Counted from the stretch's first letter, positions 52,429 to 61,248 are shown. The stretch: 64,000 nt of DNA from Butyricimonas faecalis (GCF_003991565.1 NZ_CP032819.1:1302001-1366000), one strand, 5' to 3'. Numbers and translations are program-made. The notes: a model not told the origin generated them from the letters alone.

Positions 52429-54531
52429 TTATTTTCTTCCTCCTTTCCTGTTAGTGAATTTTTTTGTGCCTTTGGCTTCGGGAAACACGAATTTTGTATT
52501 GAAATCCGCATCGAATGTGACCATTGCGCTGAACGGCTTGCCCTGCCTGCTCTTGAAGCCGTTGAGGACACCCGTGCTGCCTTTTGCCAGCAGTTCGTTC
52601 ATTTCCGCGTCGGTGAGCGTCCTGCCCGCCATCTGGCGGAACACGGGCAGGGCGCAGTCCGGGTTGTCGCAGCGCACCACCTTGCCGTAGAACTGCATCG
52701 TACCCTTGCCGCACTTGGGGCAGGCACAGTCCGATGCCTTGTGCCCGAACAGCTTGTCCGAGGCAAGCAGTTCCGTGGTGATTTTCCGGGTATAGCTTTC
52801 AATGTCGCGGATGAATGCCTCGTGCGGCATCCTGCCTTTTTCTATCTCCGCCAGTTCCGCCTCCCAGCGTCCCGTCATCTCCACGTCGGCGATGTCCATG
52901 CCCCTGACGATGGAATACAGGGCAAGCCCTTTCTCCGTCGGCACGAGCGACTTCTTCACGCGCACCATGTATTCCCTTTTGAGCAGGGTCTCGATGATGG
53001 CGGCACGGGTGGCGGGCGTGCCGATGCCGCAGTCCTTCAACGCCTGCCGCGCTTCCTCGTCCTCCAAGCCCTCGCGCCCGGCGGTCTCCATCGCCGCCAG
53101 CAGGGTGCTTTCGGTATGCAACGGCTTCGGGCGTGTCATGCCCGAACTCATCGAACAGCCGCTCATTGCCAATATATCACCTTCTTTCCAGTCGGGCAAA
53201 ACGGTGTCTATGTTGTCCTCGCCATAGACCGACCGCCAGCCCGCCTTGCGCACGATGCAGCCTTTTGTCTCGAACGCTATGCCCTCACACTCCGCCCGGA
53301 CGGTGGTCGTGTCCTTGACGCACTCCGGGGAGAACGCTTCCACCATGCGCCCCACAATCATGTCGTAGATGGTCTGCTCGTCCTTGTAGAGCGCCAATGG
53401 ACGGTTGGGTGTCACCAACAGGGCATGGTGGTCGGTCACTTTCGAGGCGTCCACGCTGCGGCGGTTCAGTCCGTCCAAGGCTCCAATCTTCTCCGCAAAG
53501 GAAGAATGGGTTGCCAGACGGTCGAACAGCATGGGCACTTCGTCAAACACGTCCTCCGGGATGTAGCGGCTTGATGTTCTCGGATAGGTGACGAGCTTCG
53601 CCTCGTAGAGCTTCTGCACGAGGGCGAGCGTCTGTTCCGCCGTGAAGCCGTGCCTCGTGTTCGCCTTCTTTTGTAGCGTGGTCAGGTCGTACAGGAGCGG
53701 AGGGTTCTCTATCTTTTCCCTCTTTTCGACTTTGGTAACGGTTGCTGCCATCTGTTCCTTTACCTTATTATATAGTATGGCGGCTTCCTCCTTGTCCTTC
53801 CATTTCTCCACCGAGGCGAACTTCACGACCTCATCCACGCTCACCGACGGCGTGGTGAAATGGAGCTGGTATACCGGTTCGGGCTGGAAACGCTTGTTCT
53901 CCCAAAAACGTTGGCAGACCATCGTCAGCGTGGGTGTCTGCACCCGTCCCACGGAATACGTGCCGCGCCCGGCGGCCACCGACAACGCCTGTGTGCCGTT
54001 GATGCCTACCAGCCAGTCGGCTTCGCTGCGGGCTTTGGCGGCTTGATAGAGGTTGTCGTATTCGCGGCCGTCCTTCAGTTTCTTTAATCCCTTGCGGATG
54101 GCGGCATCTGTCAGCGAGCTTATCCACAGCCTTTGGAACGGCAGGGTGCAGCCGATATAGGAATACAAATACCTGAAAATCAGTTCGCCTTCACGGGCGC
54201 AGTCGGTCGCCACGATGATGCCATCGCTTTCGTTCCACAGCTTGGTTATCACCTTGATTTGCTTCACCGCCGCCGCGTCCGCCTTGTAGCCCTTGTCCGT
54301 TTTTACCTGTCGGGGTATAAGCTCGAAGTTTTTAGGAATGACAGGCAGGCTGTCGCGCCGGAAGCCCTTGATGCCGTAGCCGTCTGGCAGGGCAAGCTGC
54401 ACCAGATGCCCCAGCGCCCATGTCACGTGGTAGCCGTTCCCGGTGAAATACCCTTCTTCCCTTTTCATCGCGCCGACAATCCGTGCTATCTCACGGGCGA
54501 CGCTCGGTTTTTCTGCCAATATGGTAATCAT
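52429..54531 (-). CDS. exc: Exc, topoisomerase III of the excision operon
   Basis: A 700-residue type IA topoisomerase. The N-terminal Toprim (ITILAEKPSVAREIARIV; ATDCAREGELIFRYLY), the active-site Tyr in KLVTYPRTSSRYI, and a C-terminal zinc finger (CPKCGKGTMQFYGKVVRC) are present. In CTnDOT, Exc is needed for normal excision in vivo. I use ATG 54531 (MITILAEKPS); an in-frame upstream start lacks support. It is separated from the DUF3945 gene by 150 bases holding a large hairpin. Confidence 0.94.
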   Translation of the reverse strand: MITILAEKPSVAREIARIVGAMKREEGYFTGNGYHVTWALGHLVQLALPDGYGIKGFRRDSLPVIPKNFELIPRQVKTDKGYKADAAAVKQIKVITKLWNESDGIIVATDCAREGELIFRYLYSYIGCTLPFQRLWISSLTDAAIRKGLKKLKDGREYDNLYQAAKARSEADWLVGINGTQALSVAAGRGTYSVGRVQTPTLTMVCQRFWENKRFQPEPVYQLHFTTPSVSVDEVVKFASVEKWKDKEEAAILYNKVKEQMAATVTKVEKREKIENPPLLYDLTTLQKKANTRHGFTAEQTLALVQKLYEAKLVTYPRTSSRYIPEDVFDEVPMLFDRLATHSSFAEKIGALDGLNRRSVDASKVTDHHALLVTPNRPLALYKDEQTIYDMIVGRMVEAFSPECVKDTTTVRAECEGIAFETKGCIVRKAGWRSVYGEDNIDTVLPDWKEGDILAMSGCSMSSGMTRPKPLHTESTLLAAMETAGREGLEDEEARQALKDCGIGTPATRAAIIETLLKREYMVRVKKSLVPTEKGLALYSIVRGMDIADVEMTGRWEAELAEIEKGRMPHEAFIRDIESYTRKITTELLASDKLFGHKASDCACPKCGKGTMQFYGKVVRCDNPDCALPVFRQMAGRTLTDAEMNELLAKGSTGVLNGFKSRQGKPFSAMVTFDADFNTKFVFPEAKGTKKFTNRKGGRK

Positions 54532-54578
54532 GTCTTTCTCTGTTTTTTTATTCGTTGATACTTTTGTCTTTAATGGGG

Positions 54579-54653
54579 ATGAAACGGGGCACGGCATTGT
54601 TTGTGGGATATGCGCACAAGGCGGTGCATGTTCCCCGTTTCAGCCCGTCAATA
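54579..54653 (-). promoter_or_regulatory. Large stem-loop in the leader of exc
   Basis: TGAAACGGGG and CCCCGTTTCA lie about 45 bases apart between the DUF3945 gene and exc. The loop contains a second inverted GCACAAGGCGG-like stretch. It may set the level of Exc relative to the upstream gene. Confidence 0.45.
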
Positions 54654-54662
54654 CTTATCGGA

Positions 54663-54674
54663 TGGATTTAGTGG
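54663..54674 (-). promoter_or_regulatory. CCACTAAATCCA motif before the exc leader
   Basis: Exact 12-mer on the minus strand, seven bases past the DUF3945 stop and about 130 before exc. Confidence 0.45.
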
Positions 54675-54680
54675 CGGCAA

Positions 54681-56267
54681 TCAGGAAGATACTTTCATGC
54701 CTTTGGATTTCTTGGCCTGCTGCTTCTGCTGCGCATCATTCTTCGGCGTGGTCTGACCCTGCTGCAACGGCTCTTTCACGTGTTTGGTCGCTTCGTTGGT
54801 CTTCCCTTCGTTGTTCACGGCGAGCTGTGTCCGGCTCTCGTTGGACGGTGCGACGGTCTGCGCGAGGTCGGGGTTCTGCGAGTAGGTCAGCGGTCGGCCT
54901 TTCTCGAAGTTGAACTTCAGGTACTTCGTGCAGGGCTGGCCTTGGTCGTCCTTCGCATTGGCGAGCACCACCGTCTTGCCCGCCACGTAGTCGGCTATCT
55001 GCTGGTCGGTAAACACATCGTCTTTCCATTTCTTGATGGGGCGGATGCTCCCGTCCTCGTTTGTCCACGAGCGGTTACGGCGTTGCTGGTTATTCCCATC
55101 TTCTTCACCTTGTGACTGTTGGGGCGAATTGGAATTGTCCTGCGCCTTACCTTGGCCGTTTCCCTGACGCTGGGATTGCTGCTGCCTCGGTTGTCCCGGC
55201 ACGAACTCCACATCGCGCTTGTCGGCGTTCACCTGCAACAAGGCTTGGAACTTGCGCCCGTTGGAGAGCATCACTTCCTTGGGCAAAGGCAATCCCGCAC
55301 GTAGGATGTCCTGCTCTTCCCTTGACAGGTTGGTCTGTCCGATTTTGTTAGGGATGCGCACCTTGTCGGCAGGGATGTCCACGATTTCATTCGTCAGGCG
55401 GTCGATGCTGATGTAGTGGGGCTTGATTTCACCTGTCTTCTCGTTGGCGAAGTTGACGGGCTTGCCGAGGTTGCCCGTGCGTTTCAACGTCTTCTTGTCC
55501 TCTTCGGTGAAGGTGTAGCCCCTGTGGGGGATGTCAAGGCGTGGTTCATTGCGGATAAAATGGGGTGTCAGCTTCAGATAGCCGTCCTCCATCTTCTGGA
55601 AAGACAATCGGGCCTGCAATTCGTAACTCTCATAGCCGAAGGTCGGCTTTACCGTCACTAATCCCGTCTTGCCGTAGTTCATCAGGGCTTTTAGGTCCTT
55701 TTCCGAGAGTTTCTCCTTGTCAATGCCGCACTTGCGCAGTTCCTCCCAGTTTACTTGGTCGTCCGCTATCAGATTAGGCTTCTCCTGTGTTTCAGCTACC
55801 TGTGGCTGCTGAACATCCTTCTCTTGTTTCAGTTCTTCTTTCTTTTCCATTTCTTCTGTCTTTTTAATGGGTTCGTTGTTATTTTTTTCTTGTTTGACAT
55901 TCTCTGTTTCTGCTTGTTGCTGGTACTTGGCGGTGTCCACCTTGTGCGAGGCAAGTATCTCCGCGTTTGCCACGGGGTCTTTCAGGAAGTCCTTGATGAC
56001 GGGAAGCAGCGTGTCCACCGCATCCGCCGCCACCCGATAGAAGCCGAAGCGCGTCGGCTCCTTGCACTGGCGGTAGAAGTTCTTGAAGAAATTGTCCACC
56101 ATGTCCCCGTGGCGGTCGAAGCGCAGGAAGTCCTGCGAGTGTTCCGGCTTCGCGGGCTTCGTATTGGGGTAGCCCTTGCCGTCCAGCCCGGCGACCACGC
56201 TGATCTCGCCCGTTTTCTCGTCGCGGACGACCAGCACGTCCTCTTGCTTTTTCTTTTTCTGTTCCAT
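54681..56267 (-). CDS. DUF3945/DUF4099 protein of the excision operon
   Basis: A 528-residue protein in the place of CTnDOT orf3. The first 110 residues hold a conserved fold (DKGYPNTKPAKPEHSQDFLRFDRHGDMVDNFFKNF in parts), then a Lys/Glu/Gln-rich linker. DUF4099/DUF3945 regions follow (about 175-375 and 425-490), with Gln-rich low-complexity stretches between. Probably cytosolic DNA-metabolism accessory; orf3 is dispensable or modulatory for excision in CTnDOT. Confidence 0.85.
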   Translation of the reverse strand: MEQKKKKQEDVLVVRDEKTGEISVVAGLDGKGYPNTKPAKPEHSQDFLRFDRHGDMVDNFFKNFYRQCKEPTRFGFYRVAADAVDTLLPVIKDFLKDPVANAEILASHKVDTAKYQQQAETENVKQEKNNNEPIKKTEEMEKKEELKQEKDVQQPQVAETQEKPNLIADDQVNWEELRKCGIDKEKLSEKDLKALMNYGKTGLVTVKPTFGYESYELQARLSFQKMEDGYLKLTPHFIRNEPRLDIPHRGYTFTEEDKKTLKRTGNLGKPVNFANEKTGEIKPHYISIDRLTNEIVDIPADKVRIPNKIGQTNLSREEQDILRAGLPLPKEVMLSNGRKFQALLQVNADKRDVEFVPGQPRQQQSQRQGNGQGKAQDNSNSPQQSQGEEDGNNQQRRNRSWTNEDGSIRPIKKWKDDVFTDQQIADYVAGKTVVLANAKDDQGQPCTKYLKFNFEKGRPLTYSQNPDLAQTVAPSNESRTQLAVNNEGKTNEATKHVKEPLQQGQTTPKNDAQQKQQAKKSKGMKVSS

Positions 56268-56299
56268 TTTTTTTGATGTTTTTTAATGGGTTATCAAAA

Positions 56300-56593
56300 T
56301 CACAGCTTGCGCCATTCGTCTATTTCCTTCTCATATATTTCCAAGTGGCGGCGGACGATGTTTTCCGTCAATCCTGAAACGCTCATTTTCCGCTCACCGA
56401 ACAACCGGACTATCCGGTCCAGCCTGTCACGGGTCTCCTTGCTGAGGAATACCGGCTTGCGGTCTTCAATGGCAGGCACGGGCAGGTAAATCCGCCTGTA
56501 ATCCGCCAAGGCTTCCTTGCAGGTGGCCATACTCGGTTTCTGTTCTCTGGTTTCAGCCGTCATGGCCATGTTTTCTTTTTCCGTTGCCATCAT
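56300..56593 (-). CDS. DUF3408-type small protein
   Basis: A 97-residue protein with the same C-terminal DUF3408 fold as TraB and TraC: VFLSKETRDRLDRIVRLFGE, then VSGLTENIVRRHLEIYEKEIDEW. Probably a ribbon-helix-helix DNA-binding protein. Its start has two adjacent Met codons. It lies eight bases after the HTH gene. Confidence 0.8.
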   Translation of the reverse strand: MMATEKENMAMTAETREQKPSMATCKEALADYRRIYLPVPAIEDRKPVFLSKETRDRLDRIVRLFGERKMSVSGLTENIVRRHLEIYEKEIDEWRKL

Positions 56594-56601
56594 TTTTACT
56601 T

Positions 56602-57111
56602 TTATTTTTTAGGTGAATACTTCTTGTGGCCCGGTCTTTTGCCGGATTTGTTCTTTGGGGCTTCCATGCCGGGTTGCTCTTTCATGCGGAGCACCTTGGT
56701 ACCGCCTTGCAGCACTTCCTCCATATTTTGGCTGATGAACTCCAGCACGTCCGATTCCTTGTAATAGGTCTTGTGACCAATCCGTTGGTAACGGAGCCTG
56801 TACTTGCTTCGGAAGCGTTGCAGCGACCGTTTGCTTGTCCTCAGCATCTCGCACAGGTCCTGGTTGTCGTACAACCGTTCCCCGTCCAGGTACTTCACTC
56901 CGGCGGCATCCTTGTTCACCAGCACCGAGATGATCCGGTCCTGGCGGTCGAAACGTTCCATGATGCGTCCCATCCATTCCTCGAAGGTGTCCCGCCCGAC
57001 CGTTTCCGCCGTCTTCGGGATATTCTCCTTCTTGAAGATTCTTGCGGCTTGCCCGCCACTGCTTCCCGCCGCTTCCACGGCCGGGTTCTGTTTCACTTTC
57101 TCTGTGTCCAT
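56602..57111 (-). CDS. HTH (excisionase-like) protein heading the excision operon
   Basis: A 169-residue protein with a winged-helix HTH_17/MerR-like core at about 80-130 (LYDNQDLCEMLRTSKRSLQRFRSKYRLRYQRIGHKTYYKESDVLEFI), as in Xis2-type proteins, and a basic tail. In CTnDOT small Xis proteins stand upstream of orf3-exc; this gene has that place. It probably bends attachment-site DNA or regulates the operon. The name xis2d is likely but not certain. Confidence 0.78.
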   Translation of the reverse strand: MDTEKVKQNPAVEAAGSSGGQAARIFKKENIPKTAETVGRDTFEEWMGRIMERFDRQDRIISVLVNKDAAGVKYLDGERLYDNQDLCEMLRTSKRSLQRFRSKYRLRYQRIGHKTYYKESDVLEFISQNMEEVLQGGTKVLRMKEQPGMEAPKNKSGKRPGHKKYSPKK

Positions 57112-57352
57112 ATCGTTCCTTGTTGATGATTACGCTGCAAAAATCGGTATTGTGCAAGAGGCGTTTTCCATAGTCGTTACCGAGTCGGCAATGATTTTTT
57201 TGAAAAGTCCCGTCCGGCAGGTCTGAAAAAGCTTTTATGCCGCTGTTTCCATCCCTCAAGGTACATAAGGTGTCTTGCCTTACCATATATTATATATAAG
57301 GTGTGGGGCAGGGACTGGAACAGGAATGATGGGGAGATAGATGTACCCGAAG

Positions 57353-57393
57353 AACGCCAACGGCTGCCACGACAACGCCAAATGCTGCCACGC
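57353..57393 (-). repeat. 41-bp double motif, copy 4
   Basis: On the minus strand GCGTGGCAGCATTTGGCGTT plus GTCGTGGCAGCCGTTGGCGTT; only two or three bases differ from copies 1-3, which are more than 42 kb away. It lies 73 bases before the plus-strand HTH gene. Confidence 0.6.
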
Positions 57394-57429
57394 GCCTGAC
57401 AAGCGGTGGACTCTGCCCGTAATTCCGTT

Positions 57430-57436
57430 TACTTTG
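57430..57436 (+). promoter_or_regulatory. Promoter-like box for the HTH gene pair
   Basis: TTTACTTTGCG resembles TAnnTTTG loosely, about 30 bases before the start at 57466. Confidence 0.3.
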
Positions 57437-57465
57437 CGGCATAATCACAATTAAACGGTAATCTT

Positions 57466-57780
57466 ATGGAAAATGTAATCGTAATCGAGCAAAAGACTTT
57501 TGAGGAATTGATGGCGCGTTTCAACCGGCTGGCCGGAATGGTGGACAGGTTCTGCCGCAAGGCGGAGGAGAAACGCCTCAGTGAATGGCTGGACAGCACG
57601 GAGGTGTGCCAGATCCTGCAAATCAGCCCGCGCACCTTGCAGACGCTGCGCGACAACGGCACGCTGGCTTACTCACAGATTGTGCGCAAGATGTTCTACC
57701 GGGCGGAGGACGTGCGGCGCATCGTGCCGCTGGTGGAGGAACGCCGCACCCTGGCGGCCTTGAAAGGAAAAACTATTTGA
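57466..57780 (+). CDS. Small HTH protein (excisionase family), first of a pair
   Basis: A 104-residue protein. A short helical N-terminus leads to an HTH_17 domain (LDSTEVCQILQISPRTLQTLRDNGTLAYSQIVRKMFYRAEDVRRI). The family contains excisionases and regulators of Bacteroides mobile elements. It is a paralogue of the 62491-62796 protein (LDNQDVCDVLGISKRTLQTYREKGLLPFSRI). A TAAT-type start region follows the 41-bp motif copy 4. Confidence 0.82.
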   Translation: MENVIVIEQKTFEELMARFNRLAGMVDRFCRKAEEKRLSEWLDSTEVCQILQISPRTLQTLRDNGTLAYSQIVRKMFYRAEDVRRIVPLVEERRTLAALKGKTI

Positions 57781-57817
57781 GGAAGGTTAAATGAGTATCA
57801 CTTAAATCAGACTGACA

Positions 57818-58120
57818 ATGAACGAATTGATGACAAGGGAAAGCGGACAGATGGCCGCGCTGTTCAGAATGCTGGAGCACGCATTGGACCACATTGAATT
57901 ATTGGCCGAAAACTACCGCCCCGTATTGGGCGGGGAACGCTACCTGACAGACCGGGAAGTGGCCAAATTGTTGAAGACCTGCCGCCGGACATTGCAGGAA
58001 TACCGGGATGCGGGGCGCATGTCTTATATCCAGCTGGGAGGGAAAATCCTGTACCGGGAGTCGGATATCGAACGGCTGCTGATGGAGGGTTATCGGGAGG
58101 CATTCCGTATCGGAACCTGA
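57818..58120 (+). CDS. Small HTH protein (excisionase family), second of a pair
   Basis: A 100-residue protein with HTH_17 core YLTDREVAKLLKTCRRTLQEYRDAGRMSYIQLGGKILYRESDIERL. It is a paralogue of the 62183-62494 protein. It follows the first HTH gene by 37 bases. The two together correspond to the paired Xis-type proteins of CTnDOT relatives. Confidence 0.82.
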   Translation: MNELMTRESGQMAALFRMLEHALDHIELLAENYRPVLGGERYLTDREVAKLLKTCRRTLQEYRDAGRMSYIQLGGKILYRESDIERLLMEGYREAFRIGT

Positions 58121-58244
58121 GAAGGACATGGGAAAAATGTAGGTGGCGGTAGAAGTCGTGTACGCATTGAAAAGTGGACCACCCTTTCCGGTATTTGCAA
58201 AAAACACTTGCAAATGACCCGGCCACCTGTAGGAATGTACGAAA

Positions 58245-58290
58245 GCGGCGCATCACGGGAGATAATCCTCTCATGATGCGCCGCTTTATT
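58245..58290. terminator. Bidirectional terminator between convergent genes
   Basis: GCGGCGCATCA (58245-58255) pairs with TGATGCGCCGC (58274-58284), followed by TTTATT on the plus strand and CTTTCG on the minus. It ends the plus HTH pair and the minus 58312 gene. Confidence 0.75.
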
Positions 58291-58311
58291 GTGCGTGAGT
58301 TGATAATACGG

Positions 58312-58701
58312 TCAATTCCGCACCATTTGCCAATGCGGACTGACCGGAAAGATGAACAGGCGGGCGGTATTCCGTCCACCGTGGCAAGTGAATTTTCCGA
58401 TGACCCGTTCTCGCAGACGTTTTGCCCCGCAGGTATGAAGGCGGAAGGCAAGGGCAATGACCAACGGGAGGCCGTACAGCACGTCCATCCCGTACCCGTC
58501 CGCTTGGCGGACACGACGTTCCGCTTCGCCGGGATTCAGGATGCCGCTCTTGTACACGGCCTTTATCGCCGCCCGGAGCGTGAGGGCAACCACGCCGAAC
58601 AGTTCCATCAGTTCCGGTTCATTCATCCAGATGGCTGTTGCGGAAACATCCGGCACGTGAAGTGTGCCGTGTTCGTCCAAAGTGATAATGTAACGTTCCA
58701 T
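58312..58701 (-). CDS. Small RhuM-like/HTH protein next to the integrase
   Basis: A 129-residue protein. The middle (IWMNEPELMELFGVVALTLRAAIKAVYKSGIL, LYGLPLVIALAFRLHTCGAKRLRERV) resembles the N-terminal DNA-binding part of RhuM-like proteins. It aligns with the 61781-62146 protein (VWLTRHQIADLFGVFVPAVGSNIRSILKSGIL, LYSLEMIAALAFRLKSGNAEAF). The upstream integrase ends 17 bases before its start. Function unknown; a regulator is likely. Confidence 0.65.
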   Translation of the reverse strand: MERYIITLDEHGTLHVPDVSATAIWMNEPELMELFGVVALTLRAAIKAVYKSGILNPGEAERRVRQADGYGMDVLYGLPLVIALAFRLHTCGAKRLRERVIGKFTCHGGRNTARLFIFPVSPHWQMVRN

Positions 58702-58718
58702 GATTCCTGACTTTTTTG

Positions 58719-59930
58719 TTATTCATCCATTGGCATTTCGTTCCGGCTGTTGCGCCGTTCCATCAGACGGTCCATGTCCTTCGATATCTTGCAGTCGGTA
58801 ATCTGCGCATAAATCTGGGTGCTGTTGATGTCGGCATGGCCCATCATCTTCGCCGCGCTTTCTATGGAAATGCCCTCGGAGACCAAAAGGGTACCGAAGG
58901 TGTGCCTTGCGGCGTGATGGGAAAGGTTCTTCTGGATGCCCAGCATGACACCCAGCCCGTGAATGTCGTACCAAAGGATGTCCCGCTTGGGCAGGGGGAA
59001 CACGGGACGGGTGTCGTCCGTGGTATTGTACAGTTCCAGAATCTGCCGAGCGGCCGGGTGCAGGGGGACGAAGGTCTCCACCTCGGTCTTTTCCCTCGGC
59101 TTGCGGATATAGAGCCTGCCCTCAGAAGTTTTGCCGATGTGTCGGGGGTACAGGTTATACACGTCCGCGTACGCCAGACCGGTCAGCGAGGAGAAGATGA
59201 ACATGCGGCGGGCCAGCTCCACCTTGGGATCCGGCATCGGCGTGGCCATAAGGCGTTTCAGCTCGCTGCGGCTGATGTGGCGCATCTTGGGCGGGTCCTT
59301 CTTCTCATAATGCACGTCCTCCAAGGGGTTGCACCGGAGCACGCCCTCATCCACCGCAATATAGATAAGGCGGTTCAGCCAGCACAGGCAGTGGTTCACA
59401 TGCCCGGAGGCATAACCCAGTTCCTTTTTCAGGAACAGTTTGAACGAATGGCCGAACTCCTCCGTGATGTCGGAAAAGGCGATGTCCTCCAGGCCACGGG
59501 ACTGGAGGAACTGTTGCAGGTTGAGCTGCGTGGTCTTCGACTGCCGGAACGTGGAAGTCGAATGGATTTGTTCGGCACGCAGCCTGAGCCGTTCCCGCTC
59601 CGCTTCGCCGCCTTTGAGAAGGGTCTGGGGAATGGTCGCCACACCTGTCACGGCGTTTTTCAGCAGTTCGGCGCTGACTGCGCCCTGTTCTTTCAGGAGG
59701 CGGTCATAAGCCCGTTCGAGATTCAGGCGGAATTCTGCGAGGCGGTTGTTCTCGCGGGGCTGGCGGATGGTTCCCGTCTGGCTGTTCCAATCCTCCGGAC
59801 GGCAGAAGATGCCGGTCGTGATGAGGATGCTTTTGCCGTCGATGGACACACGGCAAAGGACGGCGGTCGTGCCGTCGGACTTGATTCTTTTCCTATTGAT
59901 ATAGGGCAATATCTTGAAAGTGCTACGCAT
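58719..59930 (-). CDS. Tyrosine integrase (CTnDOT-type), first
   Basis: A 403-residue tyrosine recombinase with arm-type N-terminus (INRKRIKSDGTTAVLCRVSIDG). The catalytic domain has HHAARHTFGTLL (His-x-x-Arg), MMGHADINSTQIYAQI (active Tyr in TQIYAQ), while the usual Arg I region reads LTGLAYADVYNL without Arg, as known for IntDOT-like enzymes. It is a candidate for the element's own integrase, but the neighbouring 409-residue one is equally placed. Neither can be excluded. Confidence 0.85.
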   Translation of the reverse strand: MRSTFKILPYINRKRIKSDGTTAVLCRVSIDGKSILITTGIFCRPEDWNSQTGTIRQPRENNRLAEFRLNLERAYDRLLKEQGAVSAELLKNAVTGVATIPQTLLKGGEAERERLRLRAEQIHSTSTFRQSKTTQLNLQQFLQSRGLEDIAFSDITEEFGHSFKLFLKKELGYASGHVNHCLCWLNRLIYIAVDEGVLRCNPLEDVHYEKKDPPKMRHISRSELKRLMATPMPDPKVELARRMFIFSSLTGLAYADVYNLYPRHIGKTSEGRLYIRKPREKTEVETFVPLHPAARQILELYNTTDDTRPVFPLPKRDILWYDIHGLGVMLGIQKNLSHHAARHTFGTLLVSEGISIESAAKMMGHADINSTQIYAQITDCKISKDMDRLMERRNSRNEMPMDE

Positions 59931-59994
59931 GATGGTTCATTTTAGCTGATGTTCTACATTTATTTTTTTCCAATCTCGTTTTTACAACCCTTTC

Positions 59995-61224
59995 TCATAA
60001 AACCAGTTCAAGGTCTTTGGTCGCCTCAATGAAGCGGTCCATGTCCTCGAACAGCTTTTTCGGGGTGACTCGGGCATAGATCTGGGTCGTCTTTATATTG
60101 TTATGTCCCAGCATCTTGCTGATGGTCTCGATGGGCACGCCCTCTTCGAGCGTGACAAGCGAGGCAAACGAGTGCCTTCCCATATGATAGACGAGTTCGG
60201 TCGTCAGTCCGGCCAGCACGCGCAGGATTTTCATGTTCGCCCGAAGCGTACTGTACAGCTGGTTAGGGAACAGGGTCTCCCGCAAATCGTCCCGGTATTT
60301 CTCTATCAGGGCAATGGCCTCGGGTAGCAGTTTGACGCGCGCCGTCAGTTCGTTCTTTTTCCGTCGGTATTTCAACCACAGGCTGCCTTCATCGTCGGTG
60401 AAGAGGTTCTCGCGGGTAATGGATATGGTGTCCGCATAGGCGGTTCCGGCATAACAGGCAAACAGGAACAGGTCCCTCGTAAGGACGAGGGAGCGGCGCT
60501 TTTCCGGGATTTCCAAGTCACGCAGCTTCTCGAAGTCCTCGCGGCTCAACGCCTTCGGGGTGGTCTCCTTCTGCTTGGGTATCTTGAAATGCAGGAAATG
60601 GTACCGCTCGGAGAACCCTTCCTTGTACGCTATCCGGCAGATCCGTTTCAGCAGGGCCAGATGATGCCGTGAGGTCTGGTTGGAATACCCGCATTTTACT
60701 TCGATATAGGACTGGTATTCCCGAATGAACTGTTCGTTCAACGCACCGAAGGCGATGTCCTTCACCTTGTATTTTTTCCTGACAAACTCGCCGAGCGTTT
60801 TCCGCGCATAATGGTAGGTGCTCATGGAGGACGCGCACACATCGATGCCGATGCGCTCCCTCGTTTCCTCGATGTGCCGGTCGAACAGCCGGAGCAGGGT
60901 CATCTGGGTTTCCATGCTTCCCTGGAAAAGGTTCCTCACGTCCGCAGCGCCGAAATCGCGTTTCCGTTCCTGCAATTCATTGAATGCCGCATGGATGGCC
61001 AGCAGCAGTTTCTCGATTTTCGCATTGGTCTCCACCGCCTCGCGGCTCTTTCCTTCCAGACGGTTTTCACGCACGTTCCACAGCTTGGGCGTGCACGAGA
61101 GCTTGGTGCTGAACTGCGCCACCGTCCGGTTCAATGTGATGCGTCCCATGATGGGAGCTTTGCCCGACTTGTCGGGTTCGGTCTTCTTCAAAAACAGCAA
61201 GACCTTGAATTTCTCAATTTTCAT
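59995..61224 (-). CDS. Tyrosine integrase (CTnDOT-type), second
   Basis: A 409-residue recombinase from ATG 61224 (MKIEKFKVLLFLKKTEPDKSG); an upstream in-frame ATG at 61248 adds 8 residues. Catalytic motifs: YAGTAYADTISI in the Arg I position, VYHMGRHSFASLV, MLGHNNIKTTQIYARV (active Tyr). It lies upstream of the first integrase with 64 bases between them. It is clearly diverged from it. Two intact integrases in tandem suggest that one came from another element or that the two work together. Confidence 0.85.
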   Translation of the reverse strand: MKIEKFKVLLFLKKTEPDKSGKAPIMGRITLNRTVAQFSTKLSCTPKLWNVRENRLEGKSREAVETNAKIEKLLLAIHAAFNELQERKRDFGAADVRNLFQGSMETQMTLLRLFDRHIEETRERIGIDVCASSMSTYHYARKTLGEFVRKKYKVKDIAFGALNEQFIREYQSYIEVKCGYSNQTSRHHLALLKRICRIAYKEGFSERYHFLHFKIPKQKETTPKALSREDFEKLRDLEIPEKRRSLVLTRDLFLFACYAGTAYADTISITRENLFTDDEGSLWLKYRRKKNELTARVKLLPEAIALIEKYRDDLRETLFPNQLYSTLRANMKILRVLAGLTTELVYHMGRHSFASLVTLEEGVPIETISKMLGHNNIKTTQIYARVTPKKLFEDMDRFIEATKDLELVL

Positions 61225-61248
61225 ACGCCTACATTTTTTTGAGTGCAA

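Larger units (their letters stand above)
57112..57465. promoter_or_regulatory. Divergent control region between the excision operon and two HTH genes
   Basis: 354 bases without a gene. ATAAGGTGT occurs twice (about 57263 and 57298), either side of a near-palindrome TACCATATATTATATATAAG. A copy of the 41-bp motif of the oriT region lies at 57353-57393, and a TACTTTG box at 57430-57436 faces the plus-strand HTH gene. RteC is expected to act in such a region. Confidence 0.6.

Noticed and set aside
4860..57302. Recurring TATATAATAAGGT-like sequence (near 4866, 10885, 45145, 53768, 57292)
   Set aside because: At most places it lies inside coding sequence for (I/L)YNKV, so codon coincidence explains it; only the 57292 copy is noted in a control region.
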